Shown here piece after piece: positions 1 to 9,819 of a stretch of DNA of 64,000 bases. The stretch covers positions 140,864-204,863 of the forward strand of contig CADCLN010000001.1 in assembly GCA_902802265.1 (NCBI GenBank), written 5' to 3'. The position numbers and the translations under genes are program-made. This stretch comes from an uncultured Bacteroidales bacterium (lineage in GTDB: Bacteria > Bacteroidota > Bacteroidia > Bacteroidales > Bacteroidaceae). The notes under the pieces were generated by a model. The model was not told the origin of the DNA, made no database searches, and saw only the letters and a program-made list of their open reading frames with translations. The stretch's first letter is position 1; every line of letters starts with the position of its first letter.

Positions 1-1086
1 ACCAAGATTGTCGATGGTGTGGATGCTTTGGATATGACCAACCGCGATGCCATGGGCGATGTGTACGAGTACATACTTGGAAAGATGGCGGCGAGTGGCA
101 ATAATGGTCAGTTCCGTACACCCAGGCATATCATCCGCATGATGGTGGAACTGATGCAGCCCACGCTGAAGGACGAAATCTGCGACCCTGCGATGGGCAG
201 CGCGGGCTTCATCGTGGAGAGTGCCAAGTACATAGCAACCCACTACAAGCAAGATCTGCTAAAGAAGGAGAACGCGGAACGCTTCAGAGGCAGCATGTTT
301 CATGGCTTCGACACAGATAGCACCATGTTGCGCATTGGTGCGATGAACCTGATGCTGCATGGTGTGGAAGAGCCCGATGTGGCTTATCGTGACAGTCTTT
401 CGTCGAGCAACAACGACACAGAACGCTATACGCTTTGCTTGGCCAATCCGCCGTTTTCGGGTAGTGTGGATAGTGAAGACATCAACAAATCGCTTCTTGC
501 CGTCACCAACACCAAGAAGACAGAACTGCTGTTTGTCTCGCTGTTTATCAGAATGTTGCAGACAGGCGGCCGTTGTGCCAGCATCGTGCCAGACGGCGTA
601 TTGTTTGGCAACTCCAATGCGCACGTGGCTTTGCGTAAAGAACTGGTAGAGAATCACACCCTGCGTGCAGTTATCTCTATGCCGAGCGGTGTGTTCCAAC
701 CTTATTCGGGTGTGAGCACAGCCATACTGATTTTCACCAAGACCAACGCAGGCGGAACTGATAAGGTTTGGTTCTACGACATGCAGGCAGATGGCTATTC
801 GCTCGACCAAAAGCGCACGGAGGTAACAGAGAACGACATCCCCGATGTGATAGCCCGTTTCCATCACCTTGAAGCTGAAGCCCAACGCAGCCGTAAAGAC
901 CAGTCTTTCCTGGTTCCTGTTGACGAGATACGCAGCAATGAATACGTGCTTTCCATCAACAAATATAAAGAGGTGGAGCGTGAAGCGATTGAGTACGAAA
1001 GCACCGAGGTGATTCAAGGCCGCATCGAAGCCTTAGAGAGTGAGATTACAGCAGCCATTAACGAGTTCCGTAGTAAATTCATGTAG
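1..1086 (+). CDS. hsdM: Type I restriction-modification DNA methyltransferase subunit HsdM (5' end outside window)
   Basis: This is the C-terminal part of the modification subunit of a type I restriction system, which uses S-adenosylmethionine to methylate adenine at sites chosen by HsdS. The frame is open from base 1, so the true start lies upstream; a GTG at 19 is only the first possible start inside the window. Visible motifs are the SAM-binding DPAMGSAGF (about residues 60-68 of the visible part) and the catalytic NPPF of N6-adenine methylases (about residues 142-145). A helical tail follows, as expected for the part that contacts HsdS. The stop is 3 bases before hsdS, indicating one operon. 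Roughly 150 N-terminal residues are probably missing; this is an edge effect, not decay. Confidence 0.95.
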   Translation, partial: TKIVDGVDALDMTNRDAMGDVYEYILGKMAASGNNGQFRTPRHIIRMMVELMQPTLKDEICDPAMGSAGFIVESAKYIATHYKQDLLKKENAERFRGSMFHGFDTDSTMLRIGAMNLMLHGVEEPDVAYRDSLSSSNNDTERYTLCLANPPFSGSVDSEDINKSLLAVTNTKKTELLFVSLFIRMLQTGGRCASIVPDGVLFGNSNAHVALRKELVENHTLRAVISMPSGVFQPYSGVSTAILIFTKTNAGGTDKVWFYDMQADGYSLDQKRTEVTENDIPDVIARFHHLEAEAQRSRKDQSFLVPVDEIRSNEYVLSINKYKEVEREAIEYESTEVIQGRIEALESEITAAINEFRSKFM

Positions 1087-1089
1087 GGT

Positions 1090-2229
1090 ATGAAAGAAGG
1101 ATGGGAATATAAGAAGTTAGGAGAAGTTGCAACATTTATAAATGGTTTTGCATTCAAGCCTTCGCAATGGGTTGAAAGTGGAACACCTATTATTCGTATT
1201 CAGAATCTTAACAATCCAACAGCCCCTTATAATTATTTTAATGGTGAAGTACCAAGCAAATATGTTGTAAAGAAAGGGGACGTTTTAATCTCATGGTCTG
1301 CAAGTTTAGGAGCATATGAATGGAAAGGTGATAAAGCCTACTTAAATCAACACATATTCAAAGTTGTTTTTGATAAGACTGATATAGATAAGCATTTCCT
1401 AAAATATGCAGTGACAAGCAAACTTACCGAGATGGACAAAGATGCTCATGGGGCAACTATGAGACATATAGTTAAGACGGATTTTGATAACACAAAAATA
1501 CCTTTTCCCCCACTCTCCGAGCAGCAACATATTGTTGAAGAGTTGGACTTACTGAGTTCCATCATCGAAAAAAAGAAAGCCCAATTAAACGAACTGGATA
1601 ATCTGGCGCAGTCTCTCTTCTATGAAATGTTTGGCGACCCTATCACTAATGAAAAGGGATGGGAAGTGAAGAAGATGGGAGAAATAGGATCAGTTGAACG
1701 TGGTATTGGCATATCTAAAAAAGATTTTGTTGATAATGGCCTGCCTTGCATTCATTATGGACAAATACATACCATCTTTGGTCCAACTACCTATAAGAAT
1801 AAAACATTTATACCATCCGACCTTCTGCCCAAATACAAATTTGCACACCCTGGGGATGTAATAATGGCAATTACAAGTGAAGATGTTGAAGGTTCTTGCA
1901 AAAGTACAGCATGGTTGGGTAATTATGATATAGTAGTTGGTTCAGATGCTGCGATATTCCATCATTCAATAAATGGTGTTTTCATTTCCTATTATACAAA
2001 AACGAAAGCATTTTATATCGAAAAAGCTAAATATGCAAACGGCTTCAAAGTGACTCATATTTCAGCAAAGGAAATAGAATCAATCCCAATGCCTCTTCCC
2101 CCATTGGATTTGCAATACAAATTTGCAGAAAGTATTGAATCCATTGAACACCAAAAGGAACTAATCAAGCAGTCCATCAAGGAGGTTGAGACACTATTCA
2201 ATAGCCGCATGGATGATTATTTCAACTAA
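1090..2229 (+). CDS. hsdS: Type I restriction-modification specificity subunit HsdS
   Basis: HsdS recognises the bipartite DNA target for both methylation and restriction. The 379-residue protein shows the usual two-repeat plan: target-recognition domain 1 (about 1-140, opening with a GEVATFINGFAF-type segment), a conserved helical spacer (about 140-185, with EQQHIVEELD), target-recognition domain 2 (about 190-345) and a second helical segment at the end. It is spaced 3 bases from hsdM and 6 from hsdR. Its bases are visibly more A/T-rich than the two flanking genes, which fits the frequent exchange of recognition domains among HsdS proteins. No second hsdS copy, inverted fragment or invertase gene is visible inside the window. 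The target sequence cannot be inferred. Confidence 0.95.
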   Translation: MKEGWEYKKLGEVATFINGFAFKPSQWVESGTPIIRIQNLNNPTAPYNYFNGEVPSKYVVKKGDVLISWSASLGAYEWKGDKAYLNQHIFKVVFDKTDIDKHFLKYAVTSKLTEMDKDAHGATMRHIVKTDFDNTKIPFPPLSEQQHIVEELDLLSSIIEKKKAQLNELDNLAQSLFYEMFGDPITNEKGWEVKKMGEIGSVERGIGISKKDFVDNGLPCIHYGQIHTIFGPTTYKNKTFIPSDLLPKYKFAHPGDVIMAITSEDVEGSCKSTAWLGNYDIVVGSDAAIFHHSINGVFISYYTKTKAFYIEKAKYANGFKVTHISAKEIESIPMPLPPLDLQYKFAESIESIEHQKELIKQSIKEVETLFNSRMDDYFN

Positions 2230-2235
2230 AAACGC

Positions 2236-5200
2236 ATGAGGAACTTTGACTATCTACAGGACATAGAAGCACTACGCGACCTATACGGTTTTTGTAGTGC
2301 TGCCGAGGACACGCAGCAGACCAACTATGATGTGTGTGCGCTGAATGGCAGGCGAGCCTTGGAATGGATAGTAAAGTCTATCTACACCCTAAAAGGCATC
2401 CAGACAGATCCGCGCACAAATCTGCTTGAACTGATGTCGAGCGAACCGTTTACGCAGTTCATTGGCGACGACGACAAGTTGCTGATGGAGGCTCACTATG
2501 TGCGCAAGATAGGCAATAAAGCTGCTCATGCCGGTGGGGTGAAAGGCGGCGAAGCGTTCTTCTCGCTCCTTAATATATATAATGTGGTAGGTGGCATCCT
2601 GCTTAAACTAAGGTATATCCCAAGCCTGGCACCCTTCCGCAAAGAACTGATACCAAAGAAGCCTACGCTAACGGTGGTGCCTACAGACACCGTGCCTACA
2701 GCAACGGCGCAGTTTGTGGAAAGTGTAGAAAAGGCATACTTGGAAACCCCGCAGAGCATTGAGGGCAAGATAGACCACAACGAAGCAGAAACACGCAAGC
2801 TGTTCATCGACATGCTGCTGGAGGAAGCGGGCTGGGAGGTACTGGACAAAGAAGGAGCCATCGTGCCCAGCAAGGCGTGCATTGAGATAGAAGTCAACGG
2901 TATGCCGAACAACACAGGCTTAGGCTATGTGGACTATGTGCTGTTTGGCGCAGACGGAAAACCGCTGGCTGTGGTGGAAGCCAAGCGCACCACCGTGAGC
3001 CAAGAGAGAGGCAGGCAACAAGCCATTCTCTATGCGGATTGTCTGGAGAAACGCTATGGCGTGAGACCTGTCATCTATTACACCAACGGCTTCAAGACCT
3101 GTATCATCGACGGATTGGGCTATCCCGCAAGACGTGTTCAGGGGTTCCACACAGAAGCAGACTTGACGGTATTGCTGCAAAGGCGCGGAAGAAACAACAT
3201 TACAGACCTTAGCATCAATGAGGATATCACCGACCGCGAATATCAGAAGCGGGCCATCCGAAAAATGTGCGAACACTTCAACGCGATGCACAGAAGGGGC
3301 TTGATTGTGATGGCAACAGGAACGGGCAAGACGCGTGTGGCTATTTCGCTCTGCGATGTGCTGATGCGTAATGCCTGGGCAAAGAACATCCTGTTCCTTG
3401 CAGACCGTACAGCATTGGTGAAGCAGGCGCACAAGAACTTTACCAAGCTGTTGCCCGGCGCCACGACTGCCCGCCTGGATGACTTCAAGACAACAGACAA
3501 GGAGACTGTGATGCAAGCCCGCATCCTGTTCAGCACCTATCAGACGATGATTAACTACATTGACACGGAGGAGAAAGAATTCAGCATTGGCCGTTTCGAC
3601 GTGATTATCATTGACGAAGTACACAGAAGCATCTTTGGGAAATATACCAGCATCCTCAGTTACTTTGACGCGTTGATGGTGGGTCTGACGGCTACGCCCA
3701 GAGAGGATGATGACAAGGACACCTATGACAAGTTTGAATGTGAGAGCGGAAATCCCACCTTTGAATATACGCTACAAGAAGCGGTACTTGACAAGAAACT
3801 TGTTGACAAGGTTATATTCTCGCGCACTACAGATATATTGAAGAACGGCATCAAGTACGACAAGCTTTCCAAGCAGGAGAAAGATCAGCTGGAAAGCATT
3901 TGGCAGTATGAAAAGGCCCGATACAACATTCCCGACGATGAGGAATATAGCCGCAACATTGAGAGCAACGAGCTGTTCAGTTTCATTTACAACATAGACA
4001 CCATCGATAAGGTGCTGGTAGATTTGATGGAGAACGGCTTGAAGATAAACGGTGGTGACACCATCGGCAAGACCATCATCTTTGCCCATAGGCACAAACA
4101 TGCGGAAATGATTGTTGAGCGATTCAAGAAACTCTATCCATCGTTGGGCGATGATTTCTGCCAGCTGATTGACAACCAAGTAAACTATGCGCAGAGCATC
4201 ATTGACACCTTCGAAGTGAGAGGAAAGATGCCCCAGATAGCAGTCTCTGTGGATATGCTCGACACAGGCATCGATGTGCCGGACATCTTGAATCTGGTGT
4301 TCTTCAAGCAAGTGCATTCAAAGATTAAGTTCTTGCAAATGTTGGGACGAGGCACACGAACCTCTGAGGAAATCTTCGACGAAGGGAACACGCCAGAAGA
4401 AAGGGCGAAGAAGTGTTTCTATGTTTTTGACTGGTGCGGAAACTTTGAGTTCTTTGGCGAGAATCCCGAAGGCTTTAAGCCGTTGAAGTCTATTTCGCTC
4501 ACAGAACGATTGTTCGATTTGCGGGTGGATTTGGCCATAGCCCTACAGCATGAACGATTCCAGAATGACGATGGGGCAAAAGCTCTGCATGATGAGACGA
4601 AATCCATCCTGACGGGCCAAGTGGAAGGACTGAACGATAAGCATATCTCCGTAAGAGAGCGTCGGGATTTGGTGGATAAATACAGGAAGAAGGACAGTTG
4701 GGTGTATCTGTCGAACACGGATGGCATTGAACTGAAGGACAGTATAGCTCCATTGCTTGTAAACAATTCCACCAATATTGGAGCCACGAAGTTTGACATT
4801 CTTATGATCAACATAGAATTGTCAACCGTCGTGGATGATGTCAATGGTGAAAAGTCCAAGCAAGTGGTTGAAAATATAGCAAAGAGGCTGCAGGAGAAAG
4901 CAAGCATCAAGCAGGTGAACGACAAGATGCCGCTGATAAAAGCACTTTCCAGGCATGACTTCTGGGACGGTGCTTCATTGGACAAATTGGAAAATGTGCG
5001 CAAGGAGATAAGAGATTTGGTGCAGTTCCTGACGAGCCTTTCTAATCAGACGTTCACCATCAACATAAAAGATACGGTAGAAGTCAAGGAGGCACCCTGC
5101 GATGTGCCATTGCAGACTTCTTACAAGCAGCGGGTCATTGACTTCCTGGCAGAAAACAGAAAGCTGCCAGTGATTCAGAAGATTGTTAACATGGAGAAGC

Positions 5201-5592
5201 TGACGCTTGCCGACATCCGTGAACTGGAGAAGATTTGCTGGAAGGAATTAGGCACAAAGGAGGACTACGAAAGTTTCATTGCCAAGAGCAACATGATATG
5301 TGGCGACAGTGTGGGTGCATTTATTCGGGCACAAATTGGTGTTGACCGCCATGTGGCCATGGAACGTTTCTCGCAGTTCCTGTCAGACACGAAGCTTAAT
5401 TCTTTGCAAGAGGAGTATATCAAGAGCATCATCACATACGTTTGTGATAATGGTGACATTACGCCTAACACGCTGCTGGAAGAAGAGCCCTTTGCTCAAT
5501 ACGAATGGATTGACACGTTTGGCAAGAACTTCATAGCCGTGCGAAACTACGTAAATGATATACACGACATGGTAAGAGTGGCTTGTGGTTGA
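2236..5592 (+). CDS. hsdR: Type I restriction endonuclease subunit HsdR (EcoEI-like)
   Basis: HsdR is the ATP-dependent translocase and nuclease of the type I complex. The 1118-residue protein has an N-terminal DUF4145-like helical region (about 15-105), a PD-(D/E)XK nuclease core (VDYVL near 233 and VVEAKR near 250), then a superfamily 2 helicase motor with Walker A MATGTGKTR (about 358-366), DEVH (about 461) and motif VI GRGTR (about 705). The C-terminal third resembles the EcoEI R family C-terminal domain that binds the methylase core. The gene closes the hsdM-hsdS-hsdR operon. All key motifs are intact, so the system looks functional. The only uncertainty is the type I subfamily. Confidence 0.95.
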   Translation: MRNFDYLQDIEALRDLYGFCSAAEDTQQTNYDVCALNGRRALEWIVKSIYTLKGIQTDPRTNLLELMSSEPFTQFIGDDDKLLMEAHYVRKIGNKAAHAGGVKGGEAFFSLLNIYNVVGGILLKLRYIPSLAPFRKELIPKKPTLTVVPTDTVPTATAQFVESVEKAYLETPQSIEGKIDHNEAETRKLFIDMLLEEAGWEVLDKEGAIVPSKACIEIEVNGMPNNTGLGYVDYVLFGADGKPLAVVEAKRTTVSQERGRQQAILYADCLEKRYGVRPVIYYTNGFKTCIIDGLGYPARRVQGFHTEADLTVLLQRRGRNNITDLSINEDITDREYQKRAIRKMCEHFNAMHRRGLIVMATGTGKTRVAISLCDVLMRNAWAKNILFLADRTALVKQAHKNFTKLLPGATTARLDDFKTTDKETVMQARILFSTYQTMINYIDTEEKEFSIGRFDVIIIDEVHRSIFGKYTSILSYFDALMVGLTATPREDDDKDTYDKFECESGNPTFEYTLQEAVLDKKLVDKVIFSRTTDILKNGIKYDKLSKQEKDQLESIWQYEKARYNIPDDEEYSRNIESNELFSFIYNIDTIDKVLVDLMENGLKINGGDTIGKTIIFAHRHKHAEMIVERFKKLYPSLGDDFCQLIDNQVNYAQSIIDTFEVRGKMPQIAVSVDMLDTGIDVPDILNLVFFKQVHSKIKFLQMLGRGTRTSEEIFDEGNTPEERAKKCFYVFDWCGNFEFFGENPEGFKPLKSISLTERLFDLRVDLAIALQHERFQNDDGAKALHDETKSILTGQVEGLNDKHISVRERRDLVDKYRKKDSWVYLSNTDGIELKDSIAPLLVNNSTNIGATKFDILMINIELSTVVDDVNGEKSKQVVENIAKRLQEKASIKQVNDKMPLIKALSRHDFWDGASLDKLENVRKEIRDLVQFLTSLSNQTFTINIKDTVEVKEAPCDVPLQTSYKQRVIDFLAENRKLPVIQKIVNMEKLTLADIRELEKICWKELGTKEDYESFIAKSNMICGDSVGAFIRAQIGVDRHVAMERFSQFLSDTKLNSLQEEYIKSIITYVCDNGDITPNTLLEEEPFAQYEWIDTFGKNFIAVRNYVNDIHDMVRVACG

Positions 5593-5636
5593 GCGATGTT
5601 CTTTGCCATCTGCTTCAGGAAGAAAGAGAGCACAAA

Positions 5637-5671
5637 AAAACTACAGCATGAATTAAACATACTGTAGTTTT
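5637..5671. terminator. Bidirectional terminator between hsdR and the sigma factor gene
   Basis: Perfect 10-bp arms AAAACTACAG (5637-5646) and CTGTAGTTTT (5662-5671) can be extended inward past one mismatch by ATG/CAT around an AATTAAA loop. The A run on one side and T run on the other allow it to act for hsdR on the plus strand and for the convergent sigma factor gene on the minus strand. Confidence 0.75.
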
Positions 5672-5695
5672 GACAATTCTTTTAATGCCATAAAC

Positions 5696-6274
5696 TCACG
5701 CAATATTCTTTGCCATCTTCTTCAGGTTGATGAGGGCGTAGCGCATACGACCCAAAGCGGTGTTGATGCTGCAATTGGTGAGTTCGGCAATTTCCTTGAA
5801 TGAAAGTTCTTCGTAGTAGCGCATGGTCAAGACTTGTCGCTGATTTTCGGGCAGGCGACTGATGAGGTGCTTGACATCTGCTATGAGCTGCCGGTTAATC
5901 ATTTCCTGTTCACGGTTTTCATTGACAGCCAACGAGGGGTCGTTGAAAAGGTCTGTCTCAGAATCATCGTTTGAAATGACGGTTTCTTCTGGTTCTTTGC
6001 GGAAATGGTCAATCACCAAGTTGTGGGCTACACGCATGAGCCATGCTTGGAATTTACCTGTCTCCTGATATTTCCCGTTGCGAAGTCGCACAACGACTTT
6101 CACGAAAACATCCTGGAAGAGGTCTTCTGCAAGTTCCTGATTCTTTACGGCGTAAAAGATGTAAGAAAAAACTTTGCTTTCATAACGTTTCATCAGAACG
6201 TCAAAAGCATTGTCATTGCCTTTAATATACATTTCGACCAATGTTTCATCGGTCATGGCATTCATATTTTTCAT
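5696..6274 (-). CDS. RNA polymerase sigma factor, sigma-70 family, ECF type
   Basis: This is a 192-residue two-domain sigma factor that would direct RNA polymerase to a specific promoter set. Region 2 (about 15-90) includes DLFQDVFVKV. Region 4 (about 125-185) has the helix-turn-helix LSFKEIAELTNCSINTALG. There is no region 1.1 or 3, as is typical of ECF factors. No anti-sigma gene or SusCD pair lies next to it, so it is not an obvious glycan-uptake ECF switch. It follows fmt in the same direction after a gap of about 150 bases and probably has its own promoter (see 6386-6393). The start ATG at 6274 is the first in frame; a second ATG four codons later would also work. The regulon is unknown. 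Confidence 0.9.
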   Translation of the reverse strand: MKNMNAMTDETLVEMYIKGNDNAFDVLMKRYESKVFSYIFYAVKNQELAEDLFQDVFVKVVVRLRNGKYQETGKFQAWLMRVAHNLVIDHFRKEPEETVISNDDSETDLFNDPSLAVNENREQEMINRQLIADVKHLISRLPENQRQVLTMRYYEELSFKEIAELTNCSINTALGRMRYALINLKKMAKNIA

Positions 6275-6385
6275 TATTCTCTATTATTAAAATTAGAGTA
6301 ATGTTTCTTCTATAGGCAATAACGTTTTAGGATTAATATTTCAGTTTTTCTACCATTATGATACTATTCTAATGGTTTTCGGCTG

Positions 6386-6393
6386 CAAAGAAA
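6386..6393 (-). promoter_or_regulatory. Possible -7 element for the ECF sigma gene
   Basis: Read on the minus strand this is TTTCTTTG, one base from the Bacteroidota -7 consensus TAnnTTTG, followed by a leader of about 110 bases to the sigma factor start. No clear -33 TTTG was found at the right distance, so this is tentative. Confidence 0.35.
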
Positions 6394-6421
6394 CATCTTT
6401 TTTCTGAAAGAGCCAAATATT

Positions 6422-7378
6422 TTAACAAAAAAATGCGCTTTCGGCTAATTTATATCCTCTGAGCAAATCAAGAGTGGGCATTCGCTTCTTGCCTTCAAGC
6501 TGCAAAACGTGTATATTGAGCAGTCCGTCGGCGGTAGCAACTTTCAGGTATGTCTTACCGTCTGTGAGGATTTGTCCTGGCTGGTAAGCGGAAGCAGAAA
6601 CCGTTTCCTTTGTGGCTTCGTAAATCTTGACCGATTTCCCCTCAAGCGTAGTCCACGCTGCTGGATAGGGCGAGAGTCCACGGATGAAATCATAGACTTT
6701 CTGCATGGGCTGATTCCAATTGATGCGACAGGTTTCACGGAAAATCTTAGGGGCTGGCGTAGGCTCTACACCCTGAATGTCGGCTTGGGGAACCGTTTTG
6801 AAAGTTCCATCGATGATGCTATCGACGGTCTTGGTGACCAGTTGTCCGCTAAGCTGCATCAGTTTGTCGTGTACCACGCCCACATTGTCTGTGTCGGCGA
6901 TGGGAATGCGCACTTGGTCGATGATGTCGCCTGTATCTATTTCGTGCTTCAACATAAATGTGGTCATGCCCGTCTCTGTTTCGCCGTTGATAATGGCCCA
7001 GTTGATTGGGGCTGCTCCACGGTATTTTGGCAATAGGCTGGCATGGGCATTGAAGGTTCCCAATGGGGGCATGCTCCACACCACTTCGGGCAACATACGG
7101 AATGCCACAACCACTTGCAGGTCGGCACGCAGAGCACGCAGTTCTTCCACAAAGGCTGAATCTTTCAACTTCTCTGGCTGAAGCACCTTTAACCCGTGTT
7201 CAACGGCGTATTGTTTTACCGGACTGGGCTGAAGCACACTGCCATGACGTCCCATGGGTTTGTCGGGCATCGTCACCACTGCCACCACATTGTAGCCGCC
7301 TTCGACCAGGGCACGCAGGCTTTCAACTGCAAAATCGGGCGTGCCCATATATACGATTCTCAAACTTTCTTTTGTCAT
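6422..7378 (-). CDS. fmt: Methionyl-tRNA formyltransferase
   Basis: Fmt transfers a formyl group from 10-formyl-tetrahydrofolate to initiator Met-tRNA in the cytoplasm. The 318-residue length is normal. The N-terminal Rossmann-like catalytic domain carries the MGTPDFAV start, an NAHASLLP segment with the catalytic Asn and His, the SLLPKYRGAAPI signature, and EIDTGDI with the catalytic Asp. The C-terminal domain (about 210-318) is the tRNA-binding barrel. The start overlaps the stop of the ClC channel gene by 4 bases, indicating translational coupling in a tsaC-clc-fmt operon. Confidence 0.96.
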   Translation of the reverse strand: MTKESLRIVYMGTPDFAVESLRALVEGGYNVVAVVTMPDKPMGRHGSVLQPSPVKQYAVEHGLKVLQPEKLKDSAFVEELRALRADLQVVVAFRMLPEVVWSMPPLGTFNAHASLLPKYRGAAPINWAIINGETETGMTTFMLKHEIDTGDIIDQVRIPIADTDNVGVVHDKLMQLSGQLVTKTVDSIIDGTFKTVPQADIQGVEPTPAPKIFRETCRINWNQPMQKVYDFIRGLSPYPAAWTTLEGKSVKIYEATKETVSASAYQPGQILTDGKTYLKVATADGLLNIHVLQLEGKKRMPTLDLLRGYKLAESAFFC

Positions 7379-9183
7379 TCTGGACTAAACTTTATCAATG
7401 TCTTTCGATAGGAATTAAACAATCCTGAGCGGCTGATGAAGCCGACATATCTGAAATCATTATCGAGGATAGGCAAATTCCATGCCCCTGTTTCATCAAA
7501 TTTCTTGGTGACAATCTGAAGTGTGTCGTTGATACTGAGCGTAGCAGGAGGTTCTTTCATGAAAGAAGAAACCTTGTATTGATGATACAATTCTGTGCGG
7601 AACATATAGTTGCGGACTGTATCCAATGAGACAACTCCCAGAAAACGTCCGCTATGATCCACAACGGGGAAGATGTTACGGTGCGACTTTGAAATCGTAT
7701 GGGTAAGTTGGCTCAGTTCCATGTCGGGTGTCACGGTGCGGTAATCGCGTTCTATGAGAGATTCCAAATTCAGCACAGTCAGGATGGCTTTGTCTTTGTC
7801 GTGTGTCAACAGTTCGCCCTTACGAGCAAGACGCATGGCATAAATGCTGTGTTGCTCAAAAAGGTTGATGATCAGATAGCTCACTACGGAAACAATCATC
7901 AGGGGAACAAACAGGTCGTACCCGCCCGTCAATTCGGCAATCAGGAAGATACCCGTCAGCGGGGCGTGCATCACACCCGACATCAAACCTGCCATGCCAT
8001 AGAGACCACAGTTTTCTGCCGAAAGGAATGTTGCCTTTCCCAACGAAAGTCCAAAGAGCAAGTCCCAAAGGCTGGCAAAGACAAATCCGGCAATACAGCC
8101 GACAAACAGACTGGGTGCAAAGATTCCGCCACAACCGCCACCGCCATTGGTCGCCGTGGTCGCAAAGACCTTAAACACCAGAACCAGCGAGAGATAAATC
8201 AGCAGGTTGGTCTGTCCGCCATAGAACAAAGAGTGTTGGGTGATTTCTTCTGCCGAAGCATGGTTGATGAGCTGGTCAATGACACCATATCCTTCGCCAT
8301 ACATCGCAGGAAAGAAATAAATCAGAATGCCCAGGATAGAAGCTCCCAACAGGAACTTATAGAGCGGTTTCTTTATTTTACCGAAAATCTCTTCAAACCA
8401 ATTCATGGCTCGGGTAAAATAGAGAGACATCAGTCCGCAAAAGACACCCAAAAAGAGGCATCCTGGTATGACATCAATTGTAAAGGCTTTTGAGAGCACA
8501 AAGTTAAACTGCGGTGCTGTTCCATAGAATCCGTATGATACACAGACCGATGTAATGCTCGTCACCAAGAGGGGCAAGAGGGAGGACATGTTGAGTTCCA
8601 GCATCAGCACTTCGGTCACAAACATGACACCCGCTATGGGTGCCTTGAACACTCCCGACACGGCACCTGCAGCACCGCAACCCACCAGCAGCATCATGAT
8701 GTTGGGCGGCATGTGGAAGCGTTTGCCGAAATCTGAACCCCATGCAGCTCCTGTCAACACAATCGGAGCCTCGGCTCCTACCGAACCGCCAAAACCTATG
8801 GTGATGGCACTGGCAATGATACTGGACCAGCGATTGTGTGATTTGATTCGGCTGCGACCTCTTGACATGGCATACAATATCTTGGTTACGCCATGGCTGA
8901 TGTCACCCCGAACAATGTATTTCACAAAGAGCATACACAGCAGGATGCCCACAGCAGGATAGAGGAGATACAACTCATTCGTCTCGTCCATTGAGAAGCT
9001 GGAAGTCAGCAACTGCTGGATAGCCTGAATAATCCATTTCAGCACAAATGCGGTAACACCCGTGCACACACCTACAGCCACACTGATAATCAGCACAATC
9101 TGATTCTGCGTGTGGTCACCTTTTATCCATGTCGTTATGGCATTCAAAAAGGTTATTTCTTTTCGTCTTATTCTAAAAAACAT
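7375..9183 (-). CDS. ClC-family chloride channel/antiporter with paired CBS domains
   Basis: This membrane protein of 602 residues belongs to the ClC family, which moves chloride or fluoride, often in exchange for protons. The membrane part (about 25-430) includes the ion-path motif GSVGAEAPIV, whose Glu (about 139) matches the gating glutamate, and a glycine-rich TNGGGGCGGIFAPSLF segment. Two CBS domains (about 450-600) probably sense adenine nucleotides. The gene overlaps tsaC by one base and fmt by four, so the three genes form one transcript. Whether it is a channel or an exchanger cannot be decided by eye. Confidence 0.93.
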   Translation of the reverse strand: MFFRIRRKEITFLNAITTWIKGDHTQNQIVLIISVAVGVCTGVTAFVLKWIIQAIQQLLTSSFSMDETNELYLLYPAVGILLCMLFVKYIVRGDISHGVTKILYAMSRGRSRIKSHNRWSSIIASAITIGFGGSVGAEAPIVLTGAAWGSDFGKRFHMPPNIMMLLVGCGAAGAVSGVFKAPIAGVMFVTEVLMLELNMSSLLPLLVTSITSVCVSYGFYGTAPQFNFVLSKAFTIDVIPGCLFLGVFCGLMSLYFTRAMNWFEEIFGKIKKPLYKFLLGASILGILIYFFPAMYGEGYGVIDQLINHASAEEITQHSLFYGGQTNLLIYLSLVLVFKVFATTATNGGGGCGGIFAPSLFVGCIAGFVFASLWDLLFGLSLGKATFLSAENCGLYGMAGLMSGVMHAPLTGIFLIAELTGGYDLFVPLMIVSVVSYLIINLFEQHSIYAMRLARKGELLTHDKDKAILTVLNLESLIERDYRTVTPDMELSQLTHTISKSHRNIFPVVDHSGRFLGVVSLDTVRNYMFRTELYHQYKVSSFMKEPPATLSINDTLQIVTKKFDETGAWNLPILDNDFRYVGFISRSGLFNSYRKTLIKFSPE

Positions 9184-9749
9184 TATTCTCTGATGATGGT
9201 AAACTGGCCATCTTCACTCATTTTGATGATGCTGGAGGGCTTGTGTTTCTCCTTGCATTGCTGACTGTAATGCACCACATAATCCACCGCCTGTTTGATT
9301 TCATCCGATATTTCATCAAACGTCCGTGCTGTGGGTTCGCCGCTGATATTGGCGCTGGTGGAAACAATGGGCTTCTGGAATCGGTAGCACAGTTCCTTTG
9401 AGAACTGTTCGCGGGTAATACGAATGCCTGCCGACCCATCCTCTGCCAACAGATTGGGAGCCAGCCCCGACACATGGTCAAAGATAACCGTCAAGGGACG
9501 TTCACTCATTTCAATCATGTCCCATGTGACATTGGCAACCTTCCGTACATAGCGAGAAAGACGTGCCTCGCTGTCAACCAAACAAATCAGCGCTTTGGAG
9601 TCTTCTCTGCGTTTGATTTCATACACCTTCTTGACAGCTTCGGGATTGGTGGCATCGCAACCAATACCCCATACGGTATCTGTGGGATAGAGGATAACCC
9701 CACCTGCTTTCAGCACTTCTATGGCTTTTTTTATTTCGTCTTGTAACAT
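9183..9749 (-). CDS. tsaC: Threonylcarbamoyl-AMP synthase (Sua5/YciO/YrdC family)
   Basis: This enzyme makes threonylcarbamoyl-AMP from threonine, bicarbonate and ATP, the first step of t6A37 tRNA modification. The 188-residue protein is a single YrdC domain with GGVILYPTDTVWGIGCDA near the N terminus, KRR...KAL in the middle and the STSANISGEP signature (about 130-140). It lacks the extra C-terminal Sua5 domain. It is first in the tsaC-clc-fmt set and starts directly after a heptamer repeat tract that separates it from prfC. Confidence 0.94.
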   Translation of the reverse strand: MLQDEIKKAIEVLKAGGVILYPTDTVWGIGCDATNPEAVKKVYEIKRREDSKALICLVDSEARLSRYVRKVANVTWDMIEMSERPLTVIFDHVSGLAPNLLAEDGSAGIRITREQFSKELCYRFQKPIVSTSANISGEPTARTFDEISDEIKQAVDYVVHYSQQCKEKHKPSSIIKMSEDGQFTIIRE

Positions 9750-9754
9750 CGGTC

Positions 9755-9818
9755 CATTTACTATTTATTACTATTTACCATTTCTTTCTCCCCCTAGAGG
9801 GGGAGTTGGAGGGGGTCT
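9755..9818 (-). repeat. Composite intergenic repeat, copy 1 (prfC/tsaC)
   Basis: On the minus strand the order is AAGACCCCCTCC, a G/C palindrome around CCCCCTCTAGGGGG, then TAAATGG/TAAATAG-type heptamers. The element starts one base after the prfC stop and ends about 5 bases before the tsaC start. The same arrangement occurs at 41332-41402 and 50446-50532, and the palindrome part at 15093-15133. Confidence 0.8.
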
Positions 9819-9819
9819 T

